Shown: positions 45,501 through 57,406, counted from the stretch's first letter. The stretch is DNA of 64,000 nt from Lotus japonicus (GCF_012489685.1 NC_080043.1:78942292-79006291); one strand, 5' to 3'. Numbers and translations: made by a program. The notes: generated from the sequence alone by a model not told the origin.

Positions 45501-45572
45501 CCAGAAAGCTTGTTGGCTGTCTTCTCGGGTGTAAACCCTGGTCAGGAAGGTATCCTTATACCACCTGAAATC
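42558..45572 (-). pseudogene. Pararetrovirus inverted copy: 3' capsid region to RNase H
   Basis: Minus-strand copy equivalent to 36441-39453 of unit 2: late capsid region, zinc knuckle (CYNCGKPGHISRYC), protease (LFDTGADSS), RT (YIDD) and RNase H. It starts abruptly at DFRWYKDTFL, fused at 45572/45573 to SIRE DNA, so about 20 SIRE-encoded residues precede it in frame. It lacks movement protein and early capsid. It has its own changes (for example VPFRQYEW in place of VPFGQYEW). The reading frame is otherwise open. Confidence 0.92.
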
Positions 45573-45733
45573 TAAACCCAGATTGTTCCACTCTTCAGCC
45601 AGGCTGAGCCTCTTATATATATATGCATAGATAATCACAAACGAACAAAGTAAAGATTAATAAGAAAGAGCTAGAGGTTAACGAAATAAAACATAGATAA
45701 AGAAAAAGAAATCAAAGCGAAGAGATCCTAAAG

Positions 45734-48631
45734 CTAGGGTTTATCAGATCGGCGCAGAAGTTCCATCATCATTTGCTTCATTTCAATCAGCAGAGACTCA
45801 TGAGTGTCAAGACGTTGTTCCACAATGTCGAGTCTGGACGAGTTTGGCTGTGCAGAACTAGAAGGAACATTCTGAGCAGCGTGAGGATCTGGAGTGGAAG
45901 CAGAAGCAGCAAGAGTAAAAACTACGGGTGCAAGTGCTTGGCATCTAAGAGCTTCAGCCTCAGCTTCAAGTCGTTCTGTCTCTAATCTGGCTTGTTCAGC
46001 TTGAGCTGCTGCTTGACGTGCAGCTTCTTCGGCTTGTTCTTTCTTTCTTTTGGCTTCTTCAATAGCTTCAAGTAGCTTATGTCTCTGTTCTTGTTCATGA
46101 AGAGCCACCCTTCTAGCAAACCTTTGCTTTGCAGCCTCGATCCTCTGACTTCCCTCTGCATGCAGGAGCTGCATCATAACTGGAACTTGAGCCACTAGCC
46201 AAGTGCCCATATTGTTCCACTCTTCAGCCACATGTTCAACATTCTCGCTTAGGTCAGTCTGACCTTGCACATTGCGTAGCATCAAAGAGGCTTCATGATA
46301 GAAAATATTGATGCACTCAGAGAGAGATATGGGTCGGAGGTGAGTGTAAGGAATTATAGAGAGGTTGGTTTCAGGAGAGGCTGGGTGATTGCTGCTGTGA
46401 GCTTCAGAGGCACCTTGTGGAGAGCTAATGTTAAACATTTGAGCATTTGGTTCAGAGGTTCCAAGGTGAGGTTCTGAAGTTTCAACCAGAGGATGGGGTG
46501 ATCTTACTGAGGATTGGTTAGACACAGATTGTTCTGGTTCATGTTCTGGTTGAATAGGCTCTTGTTGGTCAGGGGCAGGGTGAGCTTGTTGAGCCAAAGG
46601 GTCTGCCTTATGTAAAGGATTGGCCAAGATAGGTTCATCTGGGTCAACTAGACGTTCGGGTCTAGGGCCAGGATATCTCCTAGGGCTTGGACAAGTGAGA
46701 TAATATTCTTCTAAGGTAGACACCTTTTCTTTTCTAACTTCCATGAATTTTCGAAGGGATTCAGAGTTGTTGGAAGGAGAAGAATCAGCAACATTTGTTG
46801 GGAAGGATACAGGTGTAAGGGCTGTGGAAGAGTCTGTATCCGTGGTTCTGGGAGCCAGACGTTCTGATGCTCTTGGGACAGAGTGATCAGAGGTTCTGGG
46901 TCCAGGTTCTGTTTGGGTAGGCTCTGGTTGCTCATGAATGATGGGTTCAGAAGTTAATGGGTTTTACGGGATGGTAATGGGAGAGGTTGGTTCATCTGGC
47001 CTAGAGGGTTGGTTCTGGAGCAAATTCCAGAGAGGTGCTTCAGTAGGGGAAGGTTGAAAAAATGAAGACCTTGGGGAATGTGGTGGAGAGGTGGTTTGTG
47101 CAGCTGGTTGGGACTCAGGAATAGGAGTGAGGGGATTTGAAGATTGTTTGAGCATGACTGATATGGGGAGTGCATCAAATAAATTCAAATCATCATCAGA
47201 AGCAACTGCAGACTTACTTGAATGTGCTGATGATCTTGTCACTCTGGCAGGAGTTTCAATCCGTCTGATCACTTCAGCAGCTGGTTCCACCCGAGTAGGC
47301 TTCACCACAATTCTGACCTGCTTCTTCTTCTTCTTAGGAGAAGGAGGACTATCCTCATTATCACCATCATCACCATCATCGGGCTTGCTGGTTTCATCAT
47401 GTTTTCTCTTGGATTGACCAGCCTTCTTCTTTTTGATCAGAGGAACATCTGATTCCTCAGAAGATTCTTCTAGGATCATCTTCCTCTGAACTTTCTTCTT
47501 GATAGGAGAAGGAAACTCTGGAGCTGGCGGCATTCTGCTGAAGAATTCATCGAGATCAATTTCAAAGCCTTGAGCCCTTAGGTCTTCAACATAGCACCTA
47601 ATGGCTTCAGGATTGTCTGCCTGTGTCCACAGAGGGTAGTCATTCAGAGGCACCCTTCTACTTCTGATTTCAGCAGATGTGTCTTCATGGGCAGGAGCAA
47701 TCTTCTTCTTGACTAGGCCCATTTTCTTTAGAGAATTTGCAGTGAAGACATCACTGACAATGGTGGTCAGATCCTCTGTGCATCCAGCATTTACCAGATC
47801 TTGAATGAGGCCACTCTCAATGAAGAGATCAGACAACAGTCTCCCAAAGGGAATATACTTGATTGCTGACTTGATGGAGGCAGTGGTACGAGACTTCCGG
47901 ATACACTCCTTCAAGTAGGAGAACAGGAAGTAGGGAAGGCAGATCTTCTTCTTGTCTTGGATGAAGAACAACATCGCCTTCTGGTTGAAGTTGATGTAGT
48001 CTGGGGAACTGCCCTTTGGTCTCTGGTTTATGCAGTGGAGCAAAATCTTGTGCCAGATCCTGAGCTTGGGATGAAGGTCCATCACTTTGTAATTCGTCTT
48101 GCCCGGTTTGTAATTGGTGTACAGGGCCTTGTTGGTCTCATCCTTCGTCTTGGGTTTCAGCTTTGATTCAGTGAATTGGAAACGATACCCAAAAGCAGTT
48201 TCTGCACCCAGCAGGTTCACGAAAGACTTCTCTGTAATGATGATCTTTCTTCCAAGAATGTGAGATACCACCTGAGTATCATCGCAGTCGGCGTGCTTCC
48301 AGAATTCCTTGATCAGTTTATCATACACCGGTCCTCGAAGCCTGTTGAAGTAATTTCCCCAACCTTGAACTTGGACTTCAGGACGAAGATCATACCCATT
48401 TGTAGTAAGGTTGTCGAGGTCGAATCTCCATTCTGCCAGTACTTGAAGTTCCTCAGGAGCATATACGCAGTGAACGGCACAGCCCCGTTCTGCAATCGGA
48501 ATAATCTGCTCTTGAGCTTGACCTTGATCTTGAGTCGGATTCTCAGGACCCCTTTGACCTGTTGCTAGACCAACTACCATATGAGGGAACTGGGTTGCAT
48601 CTGCAGTAGCTCTTCTGGTTTGACTCACCAT
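45734..48631 (-). pseudogene. SIRE env-like ORF with one internal stop
   Basis: The ATG at 48631 (MVSQTRRATADATQF) was chosen because it begins the recognisable part; the frame is open further upstream to 48814. It reads 555 codons to a TAA at 46964-46966 and then stays open in the same frame to 45734, about 965 codons in all. The first third resembles the putative plant transposon protein domain found in plant retroelements (WKHADCDDTQVVSHILGR, LHPKLRIWHKILLHC, YLKECIRKS). Then come KKKK-rich acidic stretches, a Pro/Ser/Glu-rich region and a long helical segment (EQRHKLLEAIEEAKRKKEQ) near the C-terminus. I see no clear signal peptide or strong transmembrane segment, so an envelope function is doubtful. 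Its position after pol is typical of SIRE elements. Confidence 0.75.
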
Positions 48632-49075
48632 TTTTGGAGCGGTTGAAGGTTTAGGTAGAAGATGAAGGTTGAAAGATGAAGAGAGATCGAGAGAGAAATC
48701 GAGGATAAGCGGTTTTGAAATAGCAAGAGAGAGAAAGAGTAAAAACCGAAAGTGAAGGAGATCGTGTGTGTATAGTGGGTTTTGACAAATAACCGTTGTT
48801 GATTCAAAAAGCAATTTAAAATCAACGGTTGAAAATTAAAGATAGATAGTAACAGTAAATACACATATCACACACAGGAGAGAAGCACATCTACACGCAA
48901 TCATGACAGACTGTCACACGGGCACAAGGAACTATGCATCAGAAATACTGACACACGTGTTGCTGTCTCAGCTTCAGAGTCAGTACCAATGGGTACACAC
49001 ACTCTGATTGAGTTACCTTCTGGACTAGACATCTTCTGATCAAGAAGTATCATAGTCAGAGGTTCTGATCCATCT
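48632..49075 (-). other. Spacer between SIRE pol and env-like ORF
   Basis: About 440 bp with TCAGAG-rich sequence. The frame upstream of the env-like ATG is open for 61 codons with a hydrophobic, LSLSS-like composition, but it does not look like conserved protein. Confidence 0.5.
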
Positions 49076-52000
49076 TCACTCTGGACAAAAGTCCATGTTC
49101 AGATTTTTCAGAATAAAATTAAATCTATCTTCTGCTAAGGGCTTTGTAAAGATATCTGCCCATTGAAGGTCAGTATCAACAAACTTCAGAAGAAGTACGC
49201 CCTTCTGTACATAATCTCTAATAAAGTGATACTTTACCTCAATGTGCTTTGCCCTTGAATGCAAGATAGGATTCTTGCTCAATGAGATTGCAGCAGTGTT
49301 ATCACAATAGATTGAGATATTGCTCTCAAGGATCTGATAATCCTCCAGCTGATGTTTCATCCAGAGCATCTGAGTGCTGCATATTGCTGCTGAGATATAT
49401 TCTGCCTCTGCAGTTGATAGTGCAATGGTTGATTGCCTCTTGCTTGCCCATGAGACTAGATTGCTTCCCAGAAATTGACAATTTCCAGAAGTACTTTTTC
49501 TCTCTGTTCTATCTCCAGCATAATCAGCATCACAATAACTTGAAAGCTTATACTCTGATGTTTTCTTATACATCAAGCCAAGGTTAGTGGTGCCTTTCAG
49601 ATACCTTAGGATCCTCTTAACAGCAGTTAAGTGGGTTTCCCTTGGATCTGATTGGAAACGAGCACATAAATGAACACTAAATAGTATGTCTGGCCTAGAT
49701 GCAGTTAAGTATAGAAGTGAACCTATCATGCCACGATAGAGCTTCTGACATACTTTACCACTTTTATCTTCTTTCTCCAGAATGCATGTAGGATGCATTG
49801 GAGTCTTGGCCACTGTAGATTCCAGCATATTGAACTTCTTCAGAAGTTCTTTAGTGTACTTGCTCTGATGGATATATGTTCCTTCTGGTGTTTGATCAAC
49901 TTGTATTCCCAGAAAGTACTTTAATTCTCTCATCATACTCATCTCAAATTCAGCCTGCATCATCTCAGAAAATTCTTTGCATAGAGATTGATTAGCAGAA
50001 CCAAATATAATATCATCAACATAAATTTGCACAATTAAGATATCATCTTTATAAGTCTTGCAAAAGAGAGTTGTATCTACTTTACCCCTTACAAACTCAT
50101 TCTTCAGAAGGAATGAGCTGAGTCTTTCATACCATGCTCTGGGAGTTTGCTTCAGACCATAGAGTGACTTCTTCAATTTGAACACATGGTCTGGCTTCTT
50201 CTCATCTTCAAAACCTGGGGGTTGATGAACATAGACTTCCTCTGAAATATAAATATTTAGGAAGGCACTCTTCACGTCCATCTGATGTAGAACTATGTTG
50301 TGATTCACTGAAAAAGAGATCAACAGTCTGATTGCCTCCAGTCTTGCTACTGGAGCAAATGTTTCAGTGTAGTCTATTCCTTCCTGCTGGCTGTAGCCTT
50401 GAGCAACTAGCCTTGCCTTGTTTCTGACTACATCTCCTTTCTCATTCAGCTTGTTTCTGAATACCCATTTTGTTCCAATTACATGGACACTCTCAGGCTT
50501 CTTCACTAAGCTCCAAACATCGTTCTTGGAGAATTGATTCAGTTCTTCTTCCATGGCCAGAATCCAATCCTTGTCCTGAAGAGCTTCATCTATGGACTTG
50601 GGTTCAATTAAGGACACCAATCCTTTCAGACTGAGCAAGGTCTCTTCAGAGGGTCTGAAGGCAGATCTGGTTCTGACTGGTTCGTCTTTGTTGCCCAGAA
50701 TCAATTCCTTAGGGTGAGCTGCAGTGGTTCTGCTCTTCTTCAGAGTTTGTGAGTTAGAGGGACCAGCTTCTTCCTCTGGTTCATCTTCCTCTGGCTCAGC
50801 TTCCTCTGGAGCTTTGCCTTTGTCAGAAACATTAATGCTTAAATCTGCAAACTTCTCAACTAGCTTTGACTGGTCAGAGTCAAGCTTATCGTCAAATCTA
50901 ACATGAATAAATTCTTCAATAGTCTTAGCATCAGTATTATAAAATCTAAAACCTTTAGATCTCTCAGAATAACCAAGTAATAGACACTTAGAAGACTTAA
51001 CATCAAATTTATGCAATCTATCCTTAGTATTGAGAACATAACAAACACAGCCAAAAGGATGAAAATAAGAAATGTTGGGTTTTATGTTCTTCCACAATTC
51101 ATAAGGAGTCTTATTCAGAATTGGTCTCACAGAGATTCTGTTCTGAATGTAACATGCTGTATTTACTGCCTCTGCCCAAAAGTGCTTAGCCATGCCAATT
51201 TCTTGGAGCATGGTTCTAGCCATCTCCTGAAGAGTTCTGTTCTTCCTCTCAACAACACCATTTTGTTGAGGAGTTCTGGGACAAGAGAAATCATGTGCAA
51301 TTCCATAGGAATCAAACAGACTCTCAAACTTATCATTCTCAAACTCTCCACCATGGTCACTTCTGACACGCACAATCCTACAAGCCTTCTCGTTTTGCAC
51401 TTGAGCAATGAAGGTAGAGAACACAGCATGAGACTCATCCTTGCGGGTTAGAAACTTTACCCATGTCCAGCGGCTATAGTCATCAACGATAACCATCCCA
51501 TATCTCTTGCCACCTATAGACTCAGTTTTCACTGGTCCAAAAAGGTCGATATGCAGAAGTTCCAACGTCCTTGAGGTTGAGACAACATTCTTTGCCTTGA
51601 AAGGGACTTTTGTGAATTTGCCTTTCTGACATGCTTCACAGAGAGCGTCTGAAGCGAACTTCAGATTGGGTAAGCCCCTGACAAGGTTTAGCTTGCTCAG
51701 CTGAGAAATCTTTCTCATACTGGCATGCCCTAACCGTCTATGCCATACCCACTGCTCTTCATTAACAGACAGAAGGCACTTCACATTCTGAGCCTCCAAC
51801 TCAGATAATCTGATCTTATAAATGTTGTTCTTCCTCTTGCTGTTAAACAGAACAGAGCCATCGATTTGACTTACAGCCCGGCAGGACTTTTGATTGAATA
51901 TAACATCATAACCCTTGTCAGCTAATTGACTTATAGACAATAAGTTATGTGTTAAGCCGTCTACCAATAACACATTATCAATGCATGGACTACTATCTAC

Positions 52001-52180
52001 ACAAATAGTACCAGTACCAACAATTTTACCCTTTTCATTTCCTCCAAAGCCAACTTCGCCTCCAGGCTTAAGTTTCAGCTCTCGGAACATACGCCTTTCT
52101 CCCGTCATGTGACGCGAGCATCCACTGTCCAGATACCATGATTGGTGTTTCAGTGGAGCTATCAAGGATATCTGCAACAT
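49076..52180 (-). CDS. SIRE copia pol: protease, integrase, RT, RNase H (1034 aa)
   Basis: Domains in order: protease ([14 protein letters not shown], active-site DSG at about residue 18); GAG-pre-integrase with HHCC zinc finger (HRRLGHASM...CEACQKGK, about 145-190); integrase core with DLFGP, DDYSR and [14 protein letters not shown] (about 210-330); RT of the RVT_2 type with YVDDIIFGS (about 690); RNase H with YCDADYAGD and [11 protein letters not shown] (about 905-945). It ends at FCPE. No internal stop is seen over 1034 codons, and motifs look intact. The first codons overlap the end of gag in another frame. Confidence 0.93.
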   Translation of the reverse strand: MLQISLIAPLKHQSWYLDSGCSRHMTGERRMFRELKLKPGGEVGFGGNEKGKIVGTGTICVDSSPCIDNVLLVDGLTHNLLSISQLADKGYDVIFNQKSCRAVSQIDGSVLFNSKRKNNIYKIRLSELEAQNVKCLLSVNEEQWVWHRRLGHASMRKISQLSKLNLVRGLPNLKFASDALCEACQKGKFTKVPFKAKNVVSTSRTLELLHIDLFGPVKTESIGGKRYGMVIVDDYSRWTWVKFLTRKDESHAVFSTFIAQVQNEKACRIVRVRSDHGGEFENDKFESLFDSYGIAHDFSCPRTPQQNGVVERKNRTLQEMARTMLQEIGMAKHFWAEAVNTACYIQNRISVRPILNKTPYELWKNIKPNISYFHPFGCVCYVLNTKDRLHKFDVKSSKCLLLGYSERSKGFRFYNTDAKTIEEFIHVRFDDKLDSDQSKLVEKFADLSINVSDKGKAPEEAEPEEDEPEEEAGPSNSQTLKKSRTTAAHPKELILGNKDEPVRTRSAFRPSEETLLSLKGLVSLIEPKSIDEALQDKDWILAMEEELNQFSKNDVWSLVKKPESVHVIGTKWVFRNKLNEKGDVVRNKARLVAQGYSQQEGIDYTETFAPVARLEAIRLLISFSVNHNIVLHQMDVKSAFLNIYISEEVYVHQPPGFEDEKKPDHVFKLKKSLYGLKQTPRAWYERLSSFLLKNEFVRGKVDTTLFCKTYKDDILIVQIYVDDIIFGSANQSLCKEFSEMMQAEFEMSMMRELKYFLGIQVDQTPEGTYIHQSKYTKELLKKFNMLESTVAKTPMHPTCILEKEDKSGKVCQKLYRGMIGSLLYLTASRPDILFSVHLCARFQSDPRETHLTAVKRILRYLKGTTNLGLMYKKTSEYKLSSYCDADYAGDRTERKSTSGNCQFLGSNLVSWASKRQSTIALSTAEAEYISAAICSTQMLWMKHQLEDYQILESNISIYCDNTAAISLSKNPILHSRAKHIEVKYHFIRDYVQKGVLLLKFVDTDLQWADIFTKPLAEDRFNFILKNLNMDFCPE

Positions 52181-53978
52181 AGATAATCTTGTCCTTAGGT
52201 ACCCACTTTCTGGGTCCTCTCTTGTTAGTTACCCCAGAGGTTCTGATCACCTTGGGTGTCTCAACATGATATTTTAAAGGAATATTTGCATGATATTTAG
52301 TCATAGAGAAGGATCCATTTTTAAGAGGGTTTTTAGCAACTTTAGCAGGTAAAGGATCAGGCAATATGGTACCAGAGGGAACAAAGCATTCATACAAGGA
52401 TTTAGCTTTAGACACAGAGGGCTCATTTCTAATTGGTTTAGAATAGCCAATGCCATGCATTCCATTTCTGCTTACGCCATAGATCATTGAAGCCATTAAG
52501 CTTCTATCCACGCTTTTAGCTAGGAATCTTTGAAAAGACTTTTCATACTTAGACTCATTTCTACAATCAGAGGCATCACAAGCAACAATTTCTTCTAACT
52601 TAGCAATCTGGTTCTTAAGCACAGAGTTAGAATTGATCAAAGCATGATTATCATTTTTCAAATCAGAAATAATTTTCTCATGTTCAGAAGGAGTCTTGGA
52701 AACAGCAGATAAGTCCTTTTTCAGCTTCTTATGCTTAGACAATAAGGAGTTATATTTATCCATGATATCAGACAATGCATGTTTCAGTTCAGAGGTAGAG
52801 AAAGAAGCGAATACCTCATTTTCATCGTCTGAGTTAGGATCTCCTTCTGATTCTGAGTCAGAGTCAACAGCTCCCTTTGACTCTGCTTCCTTGTCTTTGA
52901 CAATAGCCATGAGTCCTTGGACTTCACCATCAGAGTCAACATCCTCTGACTCTGATTCATCAAATGTCACCATCAGACTCTTCTTTGTCTTGAAGTGCTT
53001 CTTTGGCTTCTTGTCCTTCTTCAACTTTGGACAGTCACTTTTGTAGTGCCCTGATTCTTTGCACTCAAAGCATGTGACTTCTTTAAGTGAGGACTTCTTC
53101 TGACCTGAGGATTCAGACTTTCCTTTTGCCTTTCCAGAGCCTTTGTATTTGCTCTGCCTGTGCTTCCAGATGCGATTGAGTCTCTTGGAGATCAGAGTCA
53201 GCTCATCTTCATCAGAATCTTCTGATGCTTCTTCAGATTCCTCTTCTTCAGCTTGAAGAGCTTTTGACTTCTCAGCCTTAGCCTTTTCAGATTTAGATTT
53301 CAAGGCTATGGACTTTTTCCTCAGATCTTGCATCTCTGAGCGCTTCAGCTCATGGCATTTCAAAATGCTGATGAGTTCTTCTAAACTCATATTCTCAACA
53401 TCTCTTGTGAGCTCTATTGAAGTCACTAAAGCCATCCAACTTTCAGGAAGACACCTGATGACCCTTATGACATGATCTTTTGTTGTGTAGCTCTTGTTGA
53501 GAGGTCGTATGCCAGCTACAAGCAACTGAAATCTGGAGAACATTTCTTCAATGGACTCATTTGGCTCCATGATGAAGGATTCATACTTTTGGATCAAAGA
53601 CAATGCCTTTGATTCTTTGACTTTCTTGTTTCCTTCATGAGACATCTTCAGAGATTCGAAAATGCCTTTCGCAAACTCACGATCTGTAATCTTCTGGTAC
53701 TCTTCATAGGAAATAGCACTTAGAAGAATTGCTCTTGCTTTGTGATATTGTGAGTACAGCTTCTTTTGATCTGCAGTCATCTCTGACCTTGGGATCTTCT
53801 TGCCATCTGCATCAACTAGACGCTCGTAGCCATCCACAATAATATCCCAGAGATCTGCATTGAAACCCAGAAAGAAACTTTCCAGTCTATCTTTCCAATA
53901 TTCGAACCTTTGACCGTCGAACATAGGAGGCTTTGCATTGTAACCATCTCTTTGAGTTTCACTGGTGGTGGCAGCCAT
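52068..53978 (-). CDS. SIRE copia gag (636 aa)
   Basis: Starts [18 protein letters not shown]. The N-terminal domain is of the DUF4219/UBN2 copia-gag type ([40 protein letters not shown]). A zinc knuckle [15 protein letters not shown] (CX2CX4HX4C) lies near residue 300, then Lys-rich and Glu/Asp-rich stretches and a coiled coil ([19 protein letters not shown]). The gag frame runs 113 bp past the first pol codon before stopping at 52068. Pol is in the +1 frame relative to gag. Gag forms the intracellular particle around element RNA. Confidence 0.9.
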   Translation of the reverse strand: MAATTSETQRDGYNAKPPMFDGQRFEYWKDRLESFFLGFNADLWDIIVDGYERLVDADGKKIPRSEMTADQKKLYSQYHKARAILLSAISYEEYQKITDREFAKGIFESLKMSHEGNKKVKESKALSLIQKYESFIMEPNESIEEMFSRFQLLVAGIRPLNKSYTTKDHVIRVIRCLPESWMALVTSIELTRDVENMSLEELISILKCHELKRSEMQDLRKKSIALKSKSEKAKAEKSKALQAEEEESEEASEDSDEDELTLISKRLNRIWKHRQSKYKGSGKAKGKSESSGQKKSSLKEVTCFECKESGHYKSDCPKLKKDKKPKKHFKTKKSLMVTFDESESEDVDSDGEVQGLMAIVKDKEAESKGAVDSDSESEGDPNSDDENEVFASFSTSELKHALSDIMDKYNSLLSKHKKLKKDLSAVSKTPSEHEKIISDLKNDNHALINSNSVLKNQIAKLEEIVACDASDCRNESKYEKSFQRFLAKSVDRSLMASMIYGVSRNGMHGIGYSKPIRNEPSVSKAKSLYECFVPSGTILPDPLPAKVAKNPLKNGSFSMTKYHANIPLKYHVETPKVIRTSGVTNKRGPRKWVPKDKIIYVADILDSSTETPIMVSGQWMLASHDGRKAYVPRAET

Positions 53979-54036
53979 TGTTTTTCACACCGGCCCGGAT
54001 CACTGAACATTGTTAGGTGTGGTAATCAGAACTTGC

Positions 54037-54048
54037 GCTCTGATACCA
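54037..54048 (-). promoter_or_regulatory. tRNA-Met primer-binding site of the SIRE element
   Basis: The minus strand reads TGGTATCAGAGC, starting two bases after the 5' LTR end at 54051. Confidence 0.92.
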
Positions 54049-54050
54049 AT

Positions 54051-55258
54051 TGAAGGTATGAAAAACGGTAGAAAGGGGGGGTTTGAATAACGTTTTCAGT
54101 ATAAAGCTTTCACCTTAAAGATTTTGACAAATCTTTCGAGAACTTAAGTGCTAAAGATAAGAGATAGAAAAGCACACAAGGATTTTATCCTGGTTCACTT
54201 GATAAATCACTCAAGCTACTCCAGTCCACCCGTTAAGGTGATTTCTTCCTTCTTAGAATGAAGGCAATCCACTAATCAGGTAAGAGTTACAACTGCACTT
54301 GAAACCTACAAGTGACTAACAATTACACTGACTTAGCTCACACTAAGATTCACTCTCTTAGTCTTCTCTAGGATCCGATCAACCTTGATCTCCTAAAGGA
54401 ACTAAACAAACTGTTTATCAAAGAATTGTTTACAAGAGATTTGCTTCTAAAAAGCTAATAGTAAACTCAATGAATTTCAGATGAAAGAAAGCTTAGAAGA
54501 ATTTGAATTTGTCTTGCGCGTATGTGAATGCTTCTTTTTGCTTCTTTCAGTCTTCAGCCTCTTTATATACCCCAAGGATTAGGGTTGAGCGTTGCATGGA
54601 AAATGCTACCGTTGGAGGGCAGTTCTGGAAAATCCAGCTTCTGCTGTGTCTAAGACTGTTAGGTAGGTCGTCAGGAAGGTACAGTTGCTTTTGTACTTGG
54701 ATAGCGACTTGACCTTTAAACCTAGGAGACTTCTGATCGGGGGAATGCTTCATATTGGAACTTGTGAAGCCGGTTGATCAGAGTCAGAGGGAAAGCCCAG
54801 ATCCTCTGACCATTGTTTCTTCTGATTCTGAACTCAGAGGGAAGTACATGGTCTTCAGAGTATCTTGCTTCTGGACATCAGAATTTCACTAATCAGCTTC
54901 TGGATCTTCAGAGTCTTCTACACCATCAGAATATCTGAGCCTTCAGTGTTTCTTGGTTATCAGACTTTCTGGATCTTCAGAACTTCTAGTGACTGAGTCC
55001 ACATCAGAGTTTGTATAACTTCAGAACTTCTGAAGCTTTTCCACTGTTCATACTGAACATGGTGAATGCGAAAGCGTTGCTTGGGTCGCTCTTTATACAC
55101 AGTGCTTCTGATTTGTGTGAGATTGAGTTGAGGTCAGAGCCTGTAAATAGCACACTCAGAAAAAATACGTTAGAGTACCACAATTGTTCATATCAAAAGG
55201 TTAACTTGTAATCATCAAAACATAGAGTTGTACTACTAGATCAAAACTTGATCTTACA
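54051..55258 (-). repeat. 5' LTR of the SIRE element (1208 bp)
   Basis: Partner of 28180-29391. A TATA box (GTATATAAAG, minus strand) at 54570-54561 marks the promoter driving the element toward lower coordinates. Confidence 0.93.
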
Positions 55259-56285
55259 CAACTTATTTGTATGGCTCACTTGAGATTGATATATAAAACT
55301 CCTTGAAGATTGTAAGATGCCTAAAGCACACAATTAATGTTCTCAACAATGAACAAATTACTAGATTGAAGCAATCTAGATGATTATTTGCTTAAGGACA
55401 GTCACAAAATGAACCAATAAACTCATGCATATTTATGATGAGATATGAGATTGTTTATGTCATAATTAATGTTTATGACAATGATTTATTGGGACTTCAT
55501 AAGAGATCCCAAAAGCTGTAGATTTGCTAAAAAGAGAATATGAGATAAAAGAGTTGAGAATGAAACTTTTGTCTAGCCTTACCAATTGAGTATCCAAAGG
55601 ATGAGGTATTTATGTTCCAAGATACTCATGCAAGACAGGTATGAAGAGGATGAATTTTTCCTTGGTAATGAATTATCAATCAGAGCAATAATGTATATTT
55701 CTAGTCATACATTAAATAGTCTTTCGTTATCTTAAAGGCACAAGTGATATGAGTTTACTTTTTCCCTATATATCCAAGCTTGACCTAATTGGCTATGCAG
55801 ATGTTGGATATTTGTCTGACCCATATAATGAGAGATCTCAAACAGGTTACTTGTTTACAAGTGGAGGAACTACCATTTCATTGAGATCTATGAAACAAAC
55901 TATAACAACCACCTCAACTTACCATGCAGGAATATTAGCATTACATGAGGCAAGACGAGAATACATTTGGCTGAGATTCGTGATTCAATGCGTACTTGAT
56001 ACTTGTGATCTATCCTCTGAAAAGATGTCACCAACAACTATATATGAAGATAATACTACATGCACTGCTCAATCAAAAGAAGAATACATCAAGGGAGATG
56101 AGACAAAGCAAATATCACCGAAACTCTTCTTCACTAATGATCTACAAAAGAATGGTGACATAGACATCCAACAAATTCGTTCAAGTGATAATTTTACAGT
56201 TTTATTTACGAAGACTCTTCCAACTACAACATTTGGAAAGCTTGTCCGGAATATGAGAGTTCGTCGGCTCAAAGATCTCAATTGA
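55259..56285 (+). pseudogene. Copia B pol remnant: rest of RT and RNase H
   Basis: Resumes at CAACTTATTTGTATGG, matching the TAYLYGS motif of element A at 59617. The RT part is riddled with stops. The RNase H part is open from 55749 to 56285 (SKLDLIGYADVGYLSDPYNE, HEARREYIWLR, TIYEDNTTCTAQSKEE). The catalytic pattern is degraded: YADVG in place of YADAG/D, and STYHAGILALHEA in place of the usual STAEAEY-like form. Confidence 0.8.
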
Positions 56286-56485
56286 AATGCATTGCACTCT
56301 TTTTTCCTTAACCGTGTTTTTTCCCATTGGGTTTTTCATGGTAGGGTTTTTAATGAGGCAATGTACAAAGGCGAACTATAGAATGATGTACTCTTTTTCC
56401 TTCACTAGGTTTTTATCCCACACTGGGTTTTTCTAGTAAGGTTTTAATGAGACACATTCTTAAGGGATGGTCATCCAAGGGGGAG

Positions 56486-56684
56486 TGTTATGAATATATG
56501 GATGCCCATCTGAGTTAGGAGTCCATGGGTGAGGCCCACATGTATACTTGTTCAACACTCCAAACCTAATAATATAAATACAAGGGAGTCTGCACCTAAC
56601 AGTGCATCCTCATCACACTATTTCTCTATCTCTTGTTCCTCTCTTCTCCTACCTTATTCACTTGCTTATTCTTTATTCATAACA
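56486..56684 (+). repeat. 3' LTR of copia B
   Basis: Preceded by the polypurine tract AAGGGGGAG. Followed by the TSD CTTAA and the last two bases of the copia A 5' LTR. Confidence 0.9.
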
Positions 56685-56691
56685 CTTAACA

Positions 56692-57406
56692 CGTTATCAG
56701 CACGATTGTACTCTTTATCTCATAAAGGATCAACCAAGGGAACATCACTTATTCTTCATTCATATCTATATTTTTGTGTGTCCTTTTTTTTATGTGAGTC
56801 AAGCTTTTGTTTTGACCTACTGCACCGTACAACCGAACAATTGATACACTTGCAATCTGAATATAGATCCGTACACTGCTGCACTTGCAATCTGAATATA
56901 GATATCTCCTTGACAAATATATCAATGGCAAGATGCAAAAGATATCTCCACACAAATATATCATTCGATTTTACGTTTTATGTTTTTTTTTCTCATTCAA
57001 TTTTGCTATTATACCATTGTCTCTTTACGTTTCTTTTCGTTTATTTGATACTTTCATTAGTGTTTATTTTTATTTTTTGTTTGAAGTCCAATTCATTGTT
57101 TTTTCTCTTATTTTTATTTTTATTTTATTATTGGTATTCCATGTGTCCAAAGAAATTGCAGTGCAATTCTTTATTTTGAATCCTGAAGATTCATAGTCTA
57201 TGATTTCATAAGAACTGTAGACTGTCGTGATTTTGAATCCTGAAGATTCATTCCTAAATCTAAAAGAAAAGTCTATGAGTCCAGAAGAACTGTTGACTGT
57301 AGTGATTTTGAATCCTGAAGATTCATTCCTAAATCCCAAAGAAAGAGTGCAAGCATTGAAATGCACTAGAAATTTTGATGCTCAAAATATAATATTTTGT
57401 TGAGCT
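56692..57406 (+). other. Copia A leader; gag missing, three hairpin repeats
   Basis: CGTTATCAGCACGA directly after the LTR is the probable primer-binding region. 57178-57330 carries three GAATCCTGAAGATTCAT hairpin cores like those of element B. There is no room for a full gag, so the element is probably defective since before its insertion or lost gag by deletion. Confidence 0.6.

Larger units (their letters stand above)
30694..45572. mobile_element. Rearranged endogenous pararetrovirus array (Caulimoviridae, florendovirus-like)
   Basis: Contains polyprotein segments in the order movement protein, capsid region, zinc knuckle, aspartic protease, reverse transcriptase and RNase H, a second ORF, and a tRNA-Met primer-binding site, with no LTRs and no integrase. 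That combination defines the caulimovirid family. One long ORF including the movement protein plus a downstream second ORF is closest to the endogenous genus Florendovirus; the genus is inference. The array is a truncated unit, a full-length polyprotein unit and another truncated unit on the plus strand (period 6641 bp), then an inverted copy (41625-45572). It sits inside the SIRE element with no target duplication, as expected for non-homologous integration. Confidence 0.9.
28180..55258 (-). mobile_element. SIRE/Maximus-type Ty1/copia retrotransposon inside copia B
   Basis: Minus-strand element with 1.2-kb LTRs (TGAAGGTATGAAAAACGG...TTGATCTTACA) and TSD CAACT. Order on the minus strand: 5' LTR 55258-54051, initiator-tRNA-Met primer-binding site 54048-54037, gag 53978-52068, pol 52180-49076, env-like ORF 48631-45734, the viral array 45572-30694, an antisense ORF (30194-30586), polypurine tract 29405-29392 and 3' LTR 29391-28180. 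Without the viral insert it is about 12.2 kb, normal for this lineage. The LTR pair differs by about six substitutions and one G-run length change (11 against 7), so the insertion is recent. Confidence 0.93.
23935..56684 (+). mobile_element. Ty1/copia retrotransposon (element B) inserted in the 5' LTR of A
   Basis: The LTRs start TGTTATGAATATATGGATGC and end TTTATTCATAACA. A perfect 5-bp target duplication CTTAA lies at 23930-23934 and 56685-56689. It is in the same orientation as A and related to it internally (shared integrase and RNase H fragments and shared hairpin repeats), but its LTR differs. Its own internal DNA is 24134-28179 and 55259-56485, about 5.3 kb, heavily decayed. It is split by the SIRE-type element at 28180. 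Confidence 0.9.

Noticed and set aside
46295..48568. Plus-strand ORFs opposite the SIRE env-like region
   Set aside because: No family likeness; they mirror a long minus-strand coding frame.
56529..57179. 216-codon plus-strand ORF
   Set aside because: It spans the end of the copia B LTR and the copia A leader and is low-complexity Phe/Ser/Leu-rich, with no gag similarity.
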